From Mycolicibacterium rhodesiae NBB3 (GTDB lineage: Bacteria; Actinomycetota; Actinomycetes; Mycobacteriales; Mycobacteriaceae): a stretch of 64,000 nt of DNA. The stretch covers positions 1-64,000 of the forward strand of contig NC_016604.1 of the NCBI RefSeq assembly GCF_000230895.2, written 5' to 3'. Below are positions 27,077 through 37,315 of this stretch, piece after piece. The notes beneath the pieces are model-generated. The model was given only the letters and a program-made list of their open reading frames with translations, had not been told where the DNA came from and did not search any database. Made by a program: the position numbers and the translations under genes. The stretch's first letter is position 1. Each line of letters opens with the position of its first letter.

Positions 27077-29473
27077 ATGGGTACGTCTGAATATGTTCGT
27101 TTTTTCGAAGACATGGGCATCGATGATGTGCCGCTTGTCGGCGGAAAGAACGCCTCGCTGGGCGAGATGTTCCAGAAGCTGTCCGAGCAGGGCGTGCGCG
27201 TCCCGCACGGGTTCGCCATCACCGCCGCCGCCTATCGCTTCATGTTGGACGAGGCCGGCGCCTGGGAGCGTCTGCATGCCGAACTCGACGACCTCGATCC
27301 CGACGACGTCGCCGCACTGGCGCGCAAGGCCAAGCGCGCCAGGGAAATCGTCTACGGCGCCGGCCTCCCCGATGACCTGGCCGCGCAGATTCTGGAGGGC
27401 TACCGCGCGCTTCAGCGAGAGTACGGCGAGGAGGTCAGTCTCGCGGTGCGGAGCTCGGCGACAGCCGAGGACCTGCCAACGGCCAGCTTCGCCGGGCAGC
27501 AGGACTCCTATCTCAACATCAAGGGCGAGGAGAGTCTGCTCGACACCTGCCGCCGGTGTTTTGCCAGCCTCTTCACCGATCGGGCCATCCACTACCGGAT
27601 CGACCAGGGCTTCGACCACTTCAAGGTGTCGCTGTCCATCGGCGTGATGAAGATGGTGCGTTCCGACATCTCCTCCTCCGGGGTGATGTTCTCCATCGAC
27701 ACCGAGTCCGGGTTCCGCGATGCTGTATTCATCACCGGCGCCTACGGATTGGGTGAGAATGTGGTCCAAGGCGCCGTGGATCCCGACGAGTTCTACGTGC
27801 ACAAGCCGACCTATCTCGCCGGCCACCGCGCCGTCTTGCGCCGCCTGCTCGGCGACAAGGCGGTGAAAATGATTCTCGTCGAAGGCGAGACGAAGAACAC
27901 GACGCGCAACATCCCCACCCCGAAAGCCGATCGTGCTCGCTTCTGCCTCACCGATGACGACGTGCTCGAACTGGCCGGTTACGCGTGCGCGATCGAGGCG
28001 CACTACGGCCGGCCGATGGACATCGAGTGGGCCAAGGACGGTCTCGACGGAAAGCTCTACATCGTCCAGGCCCGCCCGGAGACGGTGGCCTCCCAGCACA
28101 GCGCGACCGCGCTGGAATCCTACGTACTCGAAGGGCGCGGCGCGATCCTCACCGAGGGGCGCTCGGTGGGTGAGAAGATCGCCTCGGGCACCGTGCGACG
28201 GATCGAGCACCTGGCGCAGCTTTCGGATTTCAAGCCGGGCGAGGTGCTCGTCGCAGACACCACCACCCCGGACTGGGAGCCGGTTATGAAGACCGCCGCC
28301 GCGATCGTCACCAACCGCGGCGGTCGCACCTGCCACGCGTCGATCATCGCGCGCGAACTCGGCATTCCCGCAGTGGTGGGCACCGGGGACGGAACCACGA
28401 GTGTGCCCGATGGGGTCATGGTCACGGTCTCGTGCGCAGAGGGTGACACGGGCCGCGTGTACGACGGTGCGGTGGGTTTCCACGTGGATCGCACAGAGGT
28501 CGGCGACATCGCCAGGCCACGCACCGACATCATGCTCAACCTCGGCAATCCCGACCTCGCCTTCAAGACCTCGTTTCTGCCCAACGACGGTGTCGGACTC
28601 GCGCGCATGGAGTTCATCATCAGCGAGTACATCAAAGTGCACCCACTCGCCCTTCTGCACCCGGAGCGAGTCGCCGACGCCGAAGCGAGCCGGGCGATCG
28701 CTCGGCTCACCGCGGGCTATGTCGACGGCCGTGCATACTTCGTGGAGCGGCTCTCCGAGGGAGTCGGCACCATTGCCGCCGCCTTCTGGCCCAAGCCCGT
28801 CGTCGTGCGGATGTCGGACTTCAAGTCCAACGAGTACGCCAGCCTGATCGGCGGGCAGGGCTTCGAGCCCTCCGAAAGCAACCCGATGATCGGCTTCCGC
28901 GGCGCCTCCCGCTACGCACATCCGGCATACGCCGAGGGGTTTGCGATGGAATGTGCTGCAATGCAACGGGTTCGCAACGACATGGGGCTGACCAACGTCA
29001 TCCTGATGCTCCCATTTGTCCGCCGCGTCGCCGAGGCCGATCTGGTCTTGGAGACGATGGCCGACCTCGGCCTGAGGCGAGGCGAGAACGGGCTCAAGGT
29101 GTACGCGATGTGTGAGATTCCGAACAACGTCATCATGATCGACGAATTCGCCAAGCGCTTCGACGGTTTCTCCATCGGTTCCAACGACCTGACCCAGCTG
29201 ACGCTCGGCGTCGACCGGGACAGCGAGATCGTCGCCTTCGACTATGACGAACGCGACGACGGCGTCAAGGAGATGATCCGACTGGCCGTCGAAGGCTGCC
29301 GCCGCAACGGGATTCACTCCGGGCTGTGCGGGCAGGCCCCGTCGGATTACCCGGATATGGCCGAGTTCCTTGTCCGGGTCGGCATCGACTCGATGAGCCT
29401 GAATCCCGACACCGTGGTGAAGACCACCCGTCAGGTCCTTCAGTTGGAACAACAGCTCATGGCGGCCCGATGA
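27077..29473 (+). CDS. ppsA: Phosphoenolpyruvate synthase
   Basis: ATG 27077 has GGGAGG 8 bases upstream; the longer upstream frame lacks such a site. The 798-aa protein has an ATP-grasp N-terminal part (VGGKNASLGEMF, SSATAEDLPTASFAGQQDSY). The phosphohistidine loop GGRTCHASIIARELGIPAV follows, then a TIM-barrel PEP-binding part with GSNDLTQLTLGVDRDSE and the Cys in SGLCGQAPSD. It converts pyruvate and ATP to PEP, AMP and phosphate for gluconeogenesis. It is followed by the GltD-like/nifJ genes in the same direction and may lead that transcript. Confidence 0.94.
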   Translation: MGTSEYVRFFEDMGIDDVPLVGGKNASLGEMFQKLSEQGVRVPHGFAITAAAYRFMLDEAGAWERLHAELDDLDPDDVAALARKAKRAREIVYGAGLPDDLAAQILEGYRALQREYGEEVSLAVRSSATAEDLPTASFAGQQDSYLNIKGEESLLDTCRRCFASLFTDRAIHYRIDQGFDHFKVSLSIGVMKMVRSDISSSGVMFSIDTESGFRDAVFITGAYGLGENVVQGAVDPDEFYVHKPTYLAGHRAVLRRLLGDKAVKMILVEGETKNTTRNIPTPKADRARFCLTDDDVLELAGYACAIEAHYGRPMDIEWAKDGLDGKLYIVQARPETVASQHSATALESYVLEGRGAILTEGRSVGEKIASGTVRRIEHLAQLSDFKPGEVLVADTTTPDWEPVMKTAAAIVTNRGGRTCHASIIARELGIPAVVGTGDGTTSVPDGVMVTVSCAEGDTGRVYDGAVGFHVDRTEVGDIARPRTDIMLNLGNPDLAFKTSFLPNDGVGLARMEFIISEYIKVHPLALLHPERVADAEASRAIARLTAGYVDGRAYFVERLSEGVGTIAAAFWPKPVVVRMSDFKSNEYASLIGGQGFEPSESNPMIGFRGASRYAHPAYAEGFAMECAAMQRVRNDMGLTNVILMLPFVRRVAEADLVLETMADLGLRRGENGLKVYAMCEIPNNVIMIDEFAKRFDGFSIGSNDLTQLTLGVDRDSEIVAFDYDERDDGVKEMIRLAVEGCRRNGIHSGLCGQAPSDYPDMAEFLVRVGIDSMSLNPDTVVKTTRQVLQLEQQLMAAR

Positions 29474-29593
29474 AGCTGCCGGTCACCGTCGATATCATCA
29501 GCGTTGATCGCGCGGCGCGGTCGCGATCTAAGTGGAGTGCGACGATGGGGTCGTCGCGCGAATGCCCGGCCCGACGTGTCGATCCCCCGGCTG

Positions 29594-31225
29594 ATGGCTG
29601 ACTACAGGGACATCACGCCGCTTGCGGACCTCGGACAGGGGCATCCCCGGGCAGGCCCGGTGCGCGAACGCCGGCCCGTCTATGTCGACCTGCTGCCGCC
29701 CTGCAATGCCGGGTGCCCGGCCGGAGAGAACATCCAGGCCTGGTTGGCGCATGCCACCGCAGGACGGCACGAAGCAGCGTGGCGTCAGCTCGTTGCGGAC
29801 AACCCCTTCGCCGCGATTCACGGTCGAGTGTGCTATCACCCGTGCGAAACCGTCTGCAACCGAGTCAGTCTCGATAGCGCGGTGTCGATCCACTCAGTCG
29901 AGCGGTTCCTCGGTGACCTGGCCCGCGAGCGCGGCTGGGTGTTCGAGCCACCGCCCACCAGCACCGGCAAGCGGGTCCTGGTCGTCGGCGCGGGACCAAG
30001 TGGTCTGTCCGCCGCCTACCATCTGGCGCGCCTCGGCCACGAGGTCGAGGTCCGCGACGCCGGGGCCGCACCAGGCGGGATGATGCGGTACGGCATTCCC
30101 AGCTACCGGCTGCCCCGCGACGTGCTGGATGACGAACTGAACCGCATCGCGGCCATGGGTGTGCGGGTGACATGCGACCACCGCGTCGATGACCTCGCGG
30201 CCGAGCGAGACGAGGGCGGCTTCGACGCGGTGTTCGTCGCCATCGGCGCACATCTGGCCAAACGAGTGGACATCCCGGCAGGCGATGCGGGCACGATGGT
30301 GGACGCGGTGTCGTTCCTACGCCGCGTCGCCTCGGGTGAGAAGCCGGTCATCGGAAGGCATGTCGCGGTCTACGGCGGCGGCAACACCGCGATGGACGCG
30401 GCCCGCGTGGCCAGGCGCCTCGGCGCCGAGGACGCAGTGATCGTCTACCGCCGCACACGCGACCAGATGCCCGCGCACCCCGAGGAAGCCGAAGATGCCG
30501 AGCGCGAGGGCATTCGGATCAATTGGCTGCGCACGATCACCGCCTTCGACGGCCCCGAGATCCGCGTCGAGGTCATGGAACTCGACGAATCGGGCTACCC
30601 GCAGCCGACCGGGAGATTCGAGACGCTGGCCGCCGACACGCTGATCATGGCATTGGGCCAGGAGACCGAGTCGGCGTTCATGCGGACGCTGCCTGGGGTG
30701 GAGTTCGACGCCGACGGCAGCGTGCGTGTCACGCCGTCGCTGATGACGGGCTGTCCCGGGGTGTTCGCCGGCGGCGACATGGTGCCGAGCGAGCGCACGG
30801 TCACAGTCGGTGTCGGTCACGGCAAGAAGGCGGCCCACCACATCGACGCCTGGCTGCGCGGGGAGCAGGCCGAACGACCGCCGAAACACCCGACGGCCAC
30901 CTTCGATGCCCTCAATCTGTGGTACTTCGGTGACACCGCGAAACGGCAACAGCCCGAACTCGAGCCGGGTGTGCGCACCCAGAGTTTCGACGAAGTCGTC
31001 GGCGGGCTGTCCGCCGACGAGGCGCTCTACGAGGCGGGCCGCTGCTTGTCGTGCGGGAACTGCTTCGAATGTGACGGCTGCCTCGGCGCCTGCCCCGAGG
31101 ACGCGGTGATCAAACTCGGGGTCGGACACCGGTATGAGTTCGACTACGACAAGTGCACGGGCTGTGCCGTCTGCTTCGATCAGTGCCCCGTGCACGCCAT
31201 CGAGATGTTCCCGGAGCCAACATGA
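29594..31225 (+). CDS. GltD-like NAD(P)H:ferredoxin-type oxidoreductase with two C-terminal [4Fe-4S] clusters
   Basis: The start at ATG 29594 (MADYRDITPLADLGQGHP) is uncertain since no good ribosome site is visible. The 543-aa protein has the N-terminal cysteine domain of glutamate synthase beta subunits (CNAGCPAGENIQAW, CYHPCETVCNR). Two nucleotide-binding folds follow (VLVVGAGPSGLSAA and VAVYGGGNTAMDAAR). The C-terminus holds CLSCGNCFECDGCLGACP and CTGCAVCFDQCP, which should bind two [4Fe-4S] clusters. It probably moves electrons between NAD(P)H and ferredoxin or directly with NifJ, whose start codon overlaps its stop (ATGA). No glutamate synthase large subunit is present, so a glutamate role is unlikely. 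Confidence 0.85.
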   Translation: MADYRDITPLADLGQGHPRAGPVRERRPVYVDLLPPCNAGCPAGENIQAWLAHATAGRHEAAWRQLVADNPFAAIHGRVCYHPCETVCNRVSLDSAVSIHSVERFLGDLARERGWVFEPPPTSTGKRVLVVGAGPSGLSAAYHLARLGHEVEVRDAGAAPGGMMRYGIPSYRLPRDVLDDELNRIAAMGVRVTCDHRVDDLAAERDEGGFDAVFVAIGAHLAKRVDIPAGDAGTMVDAVSFLRRVASGEKPVIGRHVAVYGGGNTAMDAARVARRLGAEDAVIVYRRTRDQMPAHPEEAEDAEREGIRINWLRTITAFDGPEIRVEVMELDESGYPQPTGRFETLAADTLIMALGQETESAFMRTLPGVEFDADGSVRVTPSLMTGCPGVFAGGDMVPSERTVTVGVGHGKKAAHHIDAWLRGEQAERPPKHPTATFDALNLWYFGDTAKRQQPELEPGVRTQSFDEVVGGLSADEALYEAGRCLSCGNCFECDGCLGACPEDAVIKLGVGHRYEFDYDKCTGCAVCFDQCPVHAIEMFPEPT

Positions 31226-34200
31226 CCCGCGCAACGGTGGACGGTAACGAGGCAACCGTCTCGGTCGCCTACCGACTCAACGAAGTGTGCTGCATCTACC
31301 CGATCACGCCGTCGTCGCCGATGGCTGAACTCGCCGACGAATGGTCCAGCGCACAACGAACCAACGTATGGGGCAACGTCCCCACCGTGGTCGAAATGCA
31401 AAGCGAGGCAGGCGCCGCGGGCGCGCTGCACGGGTCGCTGCAGAGCGGTGCGTTGGCGACGACGTTCACCTCGTCCCAGGGCCTGCTCCTGATGATTCCG
31501 AACATGTACAAGATCGCCGGCGAACTGACCTCGGCCGTCATCAACGTGGCGGCCAGATCGGTCGCCGCGCAGGGCTTGTCGATCTTCGGTGACCACTCGG
31601 ACGTGATGGCTGTGCGCCAGACGGGCTTCGCGTTGCTCGGGTCCGCCTCCGTGCAGGAGGCTCACGACCTCGCACTCGTCGCGCAGGCAGCCACGCTGAC
31701 GACCCGGATACCGTTCGTGCACTTCTTCGACGGATTCCGAACTTCCCACGAGATCAACACCATTGAGACGCTGACCGACGATGACCTGCGGGCCTTGGTG
31801 CCCGAGGAACTGGTGCACGCGCATCGCGGACGGGCGTTGACCCCGGAACGGCCCTTCATCCGCGGAACCGCCCAGAATCCGGACGTCTACTTCCAGGCCC
31901 GCGAAACGGTCAACCCGTTTTACGCGCGGGTCCCAGATGTGGTCGAAAGCCTGATGGCCCGCCTCGGCGAGCGCACCGGCCGGACGATGCACATCCTCGA
32001 CTACGAGGGACACCCCGCGGCGGAACACGTTCTGGTGCTGATGGGTTCGGGCGCCGAGACGGTCAAGCAGACCGTCGGCGCACTTGTCGAACGCGGCGAA
32101 CGGGTCGGCGTGGTGCAGGTGCGGCTGTACCGGCCGTTCCCCACCCGAGCATTCTTGGACGCATTGCCGACGTCGGTGCGAACGGTCGGGGTGCTGGACC
32201 GCACCAAGGAACCCGGCTCGATCGGCGAACCCCTGTACCTGGACGTCGTCGCTGCGCTGGCTGAGGCACATGCCGACGGCGAGCGCCCGGTGATGCCGCG
32301 GGCGATCGGGGGACGCTATGGCCTGTCCTCCAAGGAATTCACCCCCGCCATGGTTGCCGGCGTGTTCGCCGAGCTCGCCCGCGAGCAACCGCGGCGGCGG
32401 TTCACCATCGGTATCGACGACGACGTCTCCGGGTCCAGCATCGAGTACGACCCGTCGTTCGGTATCGAGTCGCCGGATACCGTCGGCGCGATCTTCTTCG
32501 GGTTGGGTTCGGACGGCACCGTCAGCGCGAACAAGAACACCATCAAAATCCTCGGAGCCCACGAAGGTCTGCACGCGCAGGCCTACTTCGTCTACGACTC
32601 CAAGAAGTCAGGATCGCAGACCGAATCGCACCTGCGCTTCGGACCGCACCCCATCCGCGCCCCCTACCTGGTGACCGCAGCCAATTTCGTCGGGTGCCAT
32701 CAGTTCCGCTTCCTCGACAAGGTCGATGTGCTGGATCGGGCCGCCCCCGGCGCGACGCTGCTGCTCAACTGCAGGCTGCGTTCAGCAAAGGTCTGGGACG
32801 CGCTGCCGCGGCGAGTACAGGAACAGATCCTGGACAAGCGGATCACGCTCTACACCGTCGACGCCGACCGCATCGCGCGCGAGGCAGGGCTGGCCGGCCG
32901 CATCAACATCGTCCTTCAGACCTGTTTCTTCGTGATCTCGGAGGTGCTGCCGCAAGAGCAGGCCATCGCGAGGATCAAGGAATCGGTAGCGAAGACGTAC
33001 GGCAACCGCGGCGCCGACGTGCTGAGCAAGGAGCTGGCAGCGGTGGACGCCGCCGTGGCCGGGTTGCAGCGGATCGAGGTACCTGCCCTCGTCACCTCCA
33101 CCCGCATGCCGGCGCCACTCGTGCCCGAGTCGGCACCGGAGTTCGTCCGCACCGTGACCGCGGAGATGATGGCCGGCCGCGGAAACCTACTGCCGGTCAG
33201 CGCACTTCCGGTGGACGGCACCTACCCCAGCGGCACGACGGCCTACGAGAAGCGCAATATCTCCGACCTGGTGGCGGTGTGGGATCCGGACAGCTGCATC
33301 CAGTGCGGCAACTGCGCGTTCGTCTGCCCGCACAGTGTGATCCGGTCCAAGTTCTATGACGAATCACAACTGACCGAGGCGCCTGAGGAGTTCGACTCCG
33401 CGCCGCTGGATGCGGTCGGCCTGCCCAACGCCAGGTTCTCGCTGCAGGTGTACGCCGAGGACTGTACGGGCTGCGGCTTGTGTGTCGAGGCCTGCCCGGT
33501 CGTCATTCCCGGCGGCGCCGTCACCAAGGCGATCAACCTCGGTCCCGCCGAGCCGCGAGTGGACACCGAGCGCAAGAACATCGAGTTCTTCGAATCGCTG
33601 CCGACCAACGACCGCTCGCGTGTGGACTTCGGCACAGTTCGTGGAACCCAGTTCCTCGAGCCGCTTTTCGAGTTCTCAGGTGCATGCGCTGGTTGCGGCG
33701 AGACTCCGTACCTCAAACTGCTCTCCCAGCTGTTCGGAGACCGGCTCATGGTCGCCAACGCGACCGGCTGCTCGTCCATCTACGGCGGCAGCCTGCCCAC
33801 CACTCCCTGGACCACCAACGCCGCAGGCCGAGGCCCGGCCTGGTCGAACTCACTATTCGAGGACAACGCGGAGTTCGGGCTCGGACTGCGGTTGGCCGGC
33901 GACGCACATGTCCAGCTGGCCCGGCGACGGCTGGCCGAACTGCGTGACCCGCTAGGTGCCGATCTCGTCGACGCCATTTTGGCGGCACCACAGCAGCGGG
34001 AGTCGGAGTTGGCGGCACAGCGGGAGCGGCTGGGCGAGCTGAAGGACCGACTTCGCGGTCTCGATCCCGTCAGCGCCGCTGACCTGCTCAGCGTGGTGGA
34101 TCACCTGATCCGGCGCAGCGTGTGGATCGTCGGCGGCGACGGCTGGGCGTACGACATCGGGTCCGGGGGACTCGACCACGTGTTGTCGACCGGGCGCAAC

Positions 34201-34794
34201 GTCAACGTGTTGGTGCTCGACACCGAGGTCTACTCCAACACCGGTGGCCAGATGTCCAAGGCGACGCCACTGGGCGCGGTTGCCAAGTTTGCTTCCGCGG
34301 GTAAGACGGTTCCGTTGAAAGATCTCGCACTGCAGGCGATCGCTTACGGAAGCGTCTACGTCGCGAAGGTCGCGATGGGTGCCGATCCGCAGCAGACGCT
34401 GCAGGCCTTCCGCGAAGCCGAGGCGTACGACGGGCCGTCGCTGATAATCGCCTACAGCCAGTGCATCGCGCATGGCATCGACATGCGTCTCGGGATGGAT
34501 CAGCAGTACCGTGCCGTCGCCAGTGGGCACTGGCCGCTCCTGCGCTACAACCCGGTGTTGCGTGCCACCGGAGAAAATCCGTTCCTGCTCGATTCGCACC
34601 GACCGCGGATCCCGCTCGACGACTACCGCAAGCGGGAACTGCGGTACCGCTCACTCGCCAACGCCGAACCGGTCGAATACGAGCGGCTGCTGGGGATGGC
34701 CGAGCAGATGATCGCGCAGCGCTGGAATGTCTACGAGGAGATGGCATCCCGTGGTCCCCAAAGCTTCCAACCCGATGCACGGAGGGAACACTGA
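31222..34794 (+). CDS. nifJ: Pyruvate:ferredoxin (flavodoxin) oxidoreductase
   Basis: The 1190-aa protein is a full single-chain PFOR. It has IYPITPSSPMAE at the N-terminus (pyruvate site). Two [4Fe-4S] motifs follow (CIQCGNCAFVCPHS and CTGCGLCVEACPV), then CAGCGETPY and the TPP site GDGWAYDIG with YSNTGGQMSKATP. It oxidises pyruvate to acetyl-CoA and CO2 with reduction of ferredoxin, an oxygen-sensitive reaction fit for low oxygen. The start overlaps the GltD-like gene (ATGA); the stop overlaps the next start by one base. FdxA at 43365 is a plausible electron partner. Confidence 0.95.
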   Translation: MTRATVDGNEATVSVAYRLNEVCCIYPITPSSPMAELADEWSSAQRTNVWGNVPTVVEMQSEAGAAGALHGSLQSGALATTFTSSQGLLLMIPNMYKIAGELTSAVINVAARSVAAQGLSIFGDHSDVMAVRQTGFALLGSASVQEAHDLALVAQAATLTTRIPFVHFFDGFRTSHEINTIETLTDDDLRALVPEELVHAHRGRALTPERPFIRGTAQNPDVYFQARETVNPFYARVPDVVESLMARLGERTGRTMHILDYEGHPAAEHVLVLMGSGAETVKQTVGALVERGERVGVVQVRLYRPFPTRAFLDALPTSVRTVGVLDRTKEPGSIGEPLYLDVVAALAEAHADGERPVMPRAIGGRYGLSSKEFTPAMVAGVFAELAREQPRRRFTIGIDDDVSGSSIEYDPSFGIESPDTVGAIFFGLGSDGTVSANKNTIKILGAHEGLHAQAYFVYDSKKSGSQTESHLRFGPHPIRAPYLVTAANFVGCHQFRFLDKVDVLDRAAPGATLLLNCRLRSAKVWDALPRRVQEQILDKRITLYTVDADRIAREAGLAGRINIVLQTCFFVISEVLPQEQAIARIKESVAKTYGNRGADVLSKELAAVDAAVAGLQRIEVPALVTSTRMPAPLVPESAPEFVRTVTAEMMAGRGNLLPVSALPVDGTYPSGTTAYEKRNISDLVAVWDPDSCIQCGNCAFVCPHSVIRSKFYDESQLTEAPEEFDSAPLDAVGLPNARFSLQVYAEDCTGCGLCVEACPVVIPGGAVTKAINLGPAEPRVDTERKNIEFFESLPTNDRSRVDFGTVRGTQFLEPLFEFSGACAGCGETPYLKLLSQLFGDRLMVANATGCSSIYGGSLPTTPWTTNAAGRGPAWSNSLFEDNAEFGLGLRLAGDAHVQLARRRLAELRDPLGADLVDAILAAPQQRESELAAQRERLGELKDRLRGLDPVSAADLLSVVDHLIRRSVWIVGGDGWAYDIGSGGLDHVLSTGRNVNVLVLDTEVYSNTGGQMSKATPLGAVAKFASAGKTVPLKDLALQAIAYGSVYVAKVAMGADPQQTLQAFREAEAYDGPSLIIAYSQCIAHGIDMRLGMDQQYRAVASGHWPLLRYNPVLRATGENPFLLDSHRPRIPLDDYRKRELRYRSLANAEPVEYERLLGMAEQMIAQRWNVYEEMASRGPQSFQPDARREH

Positions 34795-35804
34795 TGGATT
34801 TGAGGACCCGCTACCTGGGCTTGGATTTGCGTAACCCGCTGGTCGCGTCGGCGTCTCCGTTGTCCAACACCGTCGACGGTGTCCAGCGCCTCGCTGACGC
34901 CGGAGTCGGTGCGGTGGTGCTCTATTCGCTGTTCGAGGAGCAACTACGACGGGAAGCCGAGCAGAATGCGCGACTGGCCGCCGCAGGCACGGACAGCTTC
35001 GCGGAGTCGCTGTCGTACTTCCCGCACACCGCCGACGCGGACCATGGAACGCGCCGATATCTGAGCCTGCTCGAACGCGCGGCAGCAGCCGTCTCGGTTC
35101 CGGTGATCGGCAGCATCAACGGCAGCACGCCAGGCAGTTGGGCAGGCTACGCCCGATCGATGCAGGATTCCGGGGCTGCCGCCATCGAGCTGAACATCTA
35201 TTACCTGCCGGGCGATTCGCACGTCTCCGGCCGCGACGTCGAACAACGACACCTCGACATCCTTGGGCGGGTCAAGGAAGCGGTGACCGTGCCGGTCGCA
35301 GTGAAGCTCAGCCCGTACTTCAGCGCGACCGCCGAGATGGCCCGGCGCCTGGACCTGGCCGGCGCCGACGGCCTTGTGCTGTTCAACCGATTCCTGCAGC
35401 CTGACATCGACGCCGAGACCCTGGCCGTCGCGCCGGGGACGTCCTTGTCGCGGGCGGGCGAGGCGCGCTTGCCGATGACGTGGATTGCCTTGCTGCACGG
35501 TCGGATCGACGCGTCGCTCGCCGCGACTACCGGCGTCGAGGGTTCGAAGGAGCTGATCAAATACCTCTTGGTCGGGGCGGATGTGGTGATGACCGCGTCA
35601 GCACTTCTGCGCCACGGTCCCGACTACGCCGCCGTGATGCTCGACGGGTTGTCCCGCTGGATGGGACGCAAGGAGTACACCGCGGTGGACGACTTCCGCG
35701 GCCTGTTGGCCGTCCCTATCGGTTCCGACGAAGTCGCGCGCGAACGCGGCGACTACGTCAGCGCGCTGCGGCGCGCCAACAGTGCCGACTTCGGGCCGTG
35801 GTGA
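34794..35804 (+). CDS. Dihydroorotate-dehydrogenase-like flavoprotein
   Basis: The start ATG 34794 is preceded by GGAGGG and overlaps the nifJ stop (TGATG). The 336-aa protein has an FMN-type TIM barrel like class 1 dihydroorotate dehydrogenases or PreA: LGLDLRNPLVASASPLSN, VIGSINGS, AIELNIYYLP, VAVKLSPYFS and GADGLVLFNRF. The barrel is complete, but the usual catalytic Cys of DHODs is not evident (the loop reads NIYYLPGD). It has no Fe-S motif of its own. Coupling to nifJ suggests that it works on electrons or products of the PFOR system; its substrate is unknown. A housekeeping pyrD role is unlikely in this context. Confidence 0.8.
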   Translation: MDLRTRYLGLDLRNPLVASASPLSNTVDGVQRLADAGVGAVVLYSLFEEQLRREAEQNARLAAAGTDSFAESLSYFPHTADADHGTRRYLSLLERAAAAVSVPVIGSINGSTPGSWAGYARSMQDSGAAAIELNIYYLPGDSHVSGRDVEQRHLDILGRVKEAVTVPVAVKLSPYFSATAEMARRLDLAGADGLVLFNRFLQPDIDAETLAVAPGTSLSRAGEARLPMTWIALLHGRIDASLAATTGVEGSKELIKYLLVGADVVMTASALLRHGPDYAAVMLDGLSRWMGRKEYTAVDDFRGLLAVPIGSDEVARERGDYVSALRRANSADFGPW

Positions 35805-35815
35805 CCTGACGCACG

Positions 35816-37183
35816 TTAGTTCGCGAGCGCGAGCACTTCGTCGAAGCCGGCGACGAGACAGTCGTAGAGAACCTCGGGGTCCGGAATGGCGTTGCTGTCC
35901 ATGTTGATCCCGATCGCGCAGGTGTCGACGTACGACAAGAGCGTGACGTTCAACGCCGCCCCGATAGTGGGTGCGAACGCATATTGCATCCGCACGGCGG
36001 CACCTGCGAGGAAGACAGGTATCGGAATGCCGGGCACGTCGCTGGCCACGAAGTCGACGTTCCTCAACACCGATCCGATGTACCAGCGCGGCATCAGATT
36101 GAGAACCCCGGCGATGGACTGCGTGTAGGAGAGCGACTTCTCGCTGCGCATCTTGTTGGTGCGATCGTGGATGCTGCTGATTCGCTGCGCCGGATCGGCG
36201 ACTGCAGCGGGCACGTCGAATCGCATCAGCGTTGCCCGGTTTCCGCCGACCGGATCGCCGTCGGTGCGCAGGCTGATCGGCATCGACACCGACAGATCGC
36301 CGACGACCGCGCCATGCTTTTCGTGGTAACGCCGCAGCCCACCGGTGATCGCGGCGATGAAAGCGTCATTCAATGATCCACCGGCAACGGCGCCGGCCCG
36401 ATGTAGGGCTGTTGTGGACACGTTCAACGCCGCGAGTCGACGAACCTTGCTGCGATCACACATGATCGGCGATCCGGGCCGGCCGATCGGGCGAACCGTC
36501 CGATAGATGGACGCCATTGTGGAGCCGACGGCTGAGAGCGTCTGCACGGGACGGCGAATACCGTTGACGACCAGCGCGGGGGCGGCCTTCAACGGAGCGG
36601 CCAGGACCGCCGCGGCCAATCCGGTGTCGTAGGAAATGACGTCACGGACGCCGCTCAGCAGTCCGGGAGCGGTGGGTATCGGCACGCTTGGCATGGGACG
36701 GCGACCGTCATCGCCTTCTTCCGTGCGGTCGTACAGCGTCATCGCGATTTGGACTGCTCCGATACCGTCGGTCAGCGCGTGATGCAGCTTGCACAGCACC
36801 GCGGCACCGCCGTCAGCCAGCCCGTCGATCAACGTGACTTCCCAAAGGGGACGCGCCCGGTCGAAGTCGGCCATCGCGGCGACCCGCGCCATGTCCAGCA
36901 CGGTGTCCATGGTGGCCGGTTGCGGCGCAGTCACGCGCCGGAGATGGAATGCGAGATCGAAGTCGGTATCGAGCGTCCACCGCGGCGGCGCAGGGACGGT
37001 CGACGGTGCCACACGCTGCCGGAATATGGGCATCGTCCGGCTGAGTAGATCGAATCGCTCGACCAACTGCTCCCAATTCGGTGTCCGGTCGAGCAGCACG
37101 ACGGAAACGATGGTCGACCGCAGCCGAGGATCGCTTTCCATCGACCACATGAACGCATCGGTGTTGCGCAGGAAGTCGGCCAT
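35816..37183 (-). CDS. Wax ester synthase/diacylglycerol acyltransferase
   Basis: I start at ATG 37183 (MADFLRNTDAFMWSMESDPR). The 455-aa protein has HHALTDG (His134, His135, Asp139), RPLWEVTLIDGL and LNDAFIAAITGGLR. It is a paralogue of the enzyme at 22872, with almost the same order of phrases throughout. A 22-codon frame with a strong ribosome site ends two bases before its ATG. Its upstream region carries only weak DosR-like sites (37316-37329). Confidence 0.92.
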   Translation of the reverse strand: MADFLRNTDAFMWSMESDPRLRSTIVSVVLLDRTPNWEQLVERFDLLSRTMPIFRQRVAPSTVPAPPRWTLDTDFDLAFHLRRVTAPQPATMDTVLDMARVAAMADFDRARPLWEVTLIDGLADGGAAVLCKLHHALTDGIGAVQIAMTLYDRTEEGDDGRRPMPSVPIPTAPGLLSGVRDVISYDTGLAAAVLAAPLKAAPALVVNGIRRPVQTLSAVGSTMASIYRTVRPIGRPGSPIMCDRSKVRRLAALNVSTTALHRAGAVAGGSLNDAFIAAITGGLRRYHEKHGAVVGDLSVSMPISLRTDGDPVGGNRATLMRFDVPAAVADPAQRISSIHDRTNKMRSEKSLSYTQSIAGVLNLMPRWYIGSVLRNVDFVASDVPGIPIPVFLAGAAVRMQYAFAPTIGAALNVTLLSYVDTCAIGINMDSNAIPDPEVLYDCLVAGFDEVLALAN

Positions 37184-37185
37184 GG

Positions 37186-37254
37186 TCACTCGCCCACGGT
37201 CACGTCGACGGACAGGTCGGTGAGCCGATGGGTTCTCACCCTTTGTGAGTTCAT
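37186..37254 (-). CDS. Possible 22-residue leader peptide of the WS/DGAT gene
   Basis: The frame MNSQRVRTHRLTDLSVDVTV, then GE and a stop, is preceded by GAGGAGG, the best ribosome site nearby. It ends two bases before the WS/DGAT ATG, which lacks such a site. This spacing fits translational coupling. The peptide is rich in Arg and Val and has no recognisable function. It could also be the true N-terminal region with an unnoticed frame difference. Confidence 0.4.
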   Translation of the reverse strand: MNSQRVRTHRLTDLSVDVTVGE

Positions 37255-37315
37255 GGTGGCCTCCTCGATGAGTGCGACCTGACAATCAGACCACCCGGCC
37301 ACCTCGCCGACGAAG

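Noticed and set aside
30317..32574. Minus-strand frames opposite the GltD-like and nifJ genes
   Set aside because: Low-complexity shadow translations without any domain.
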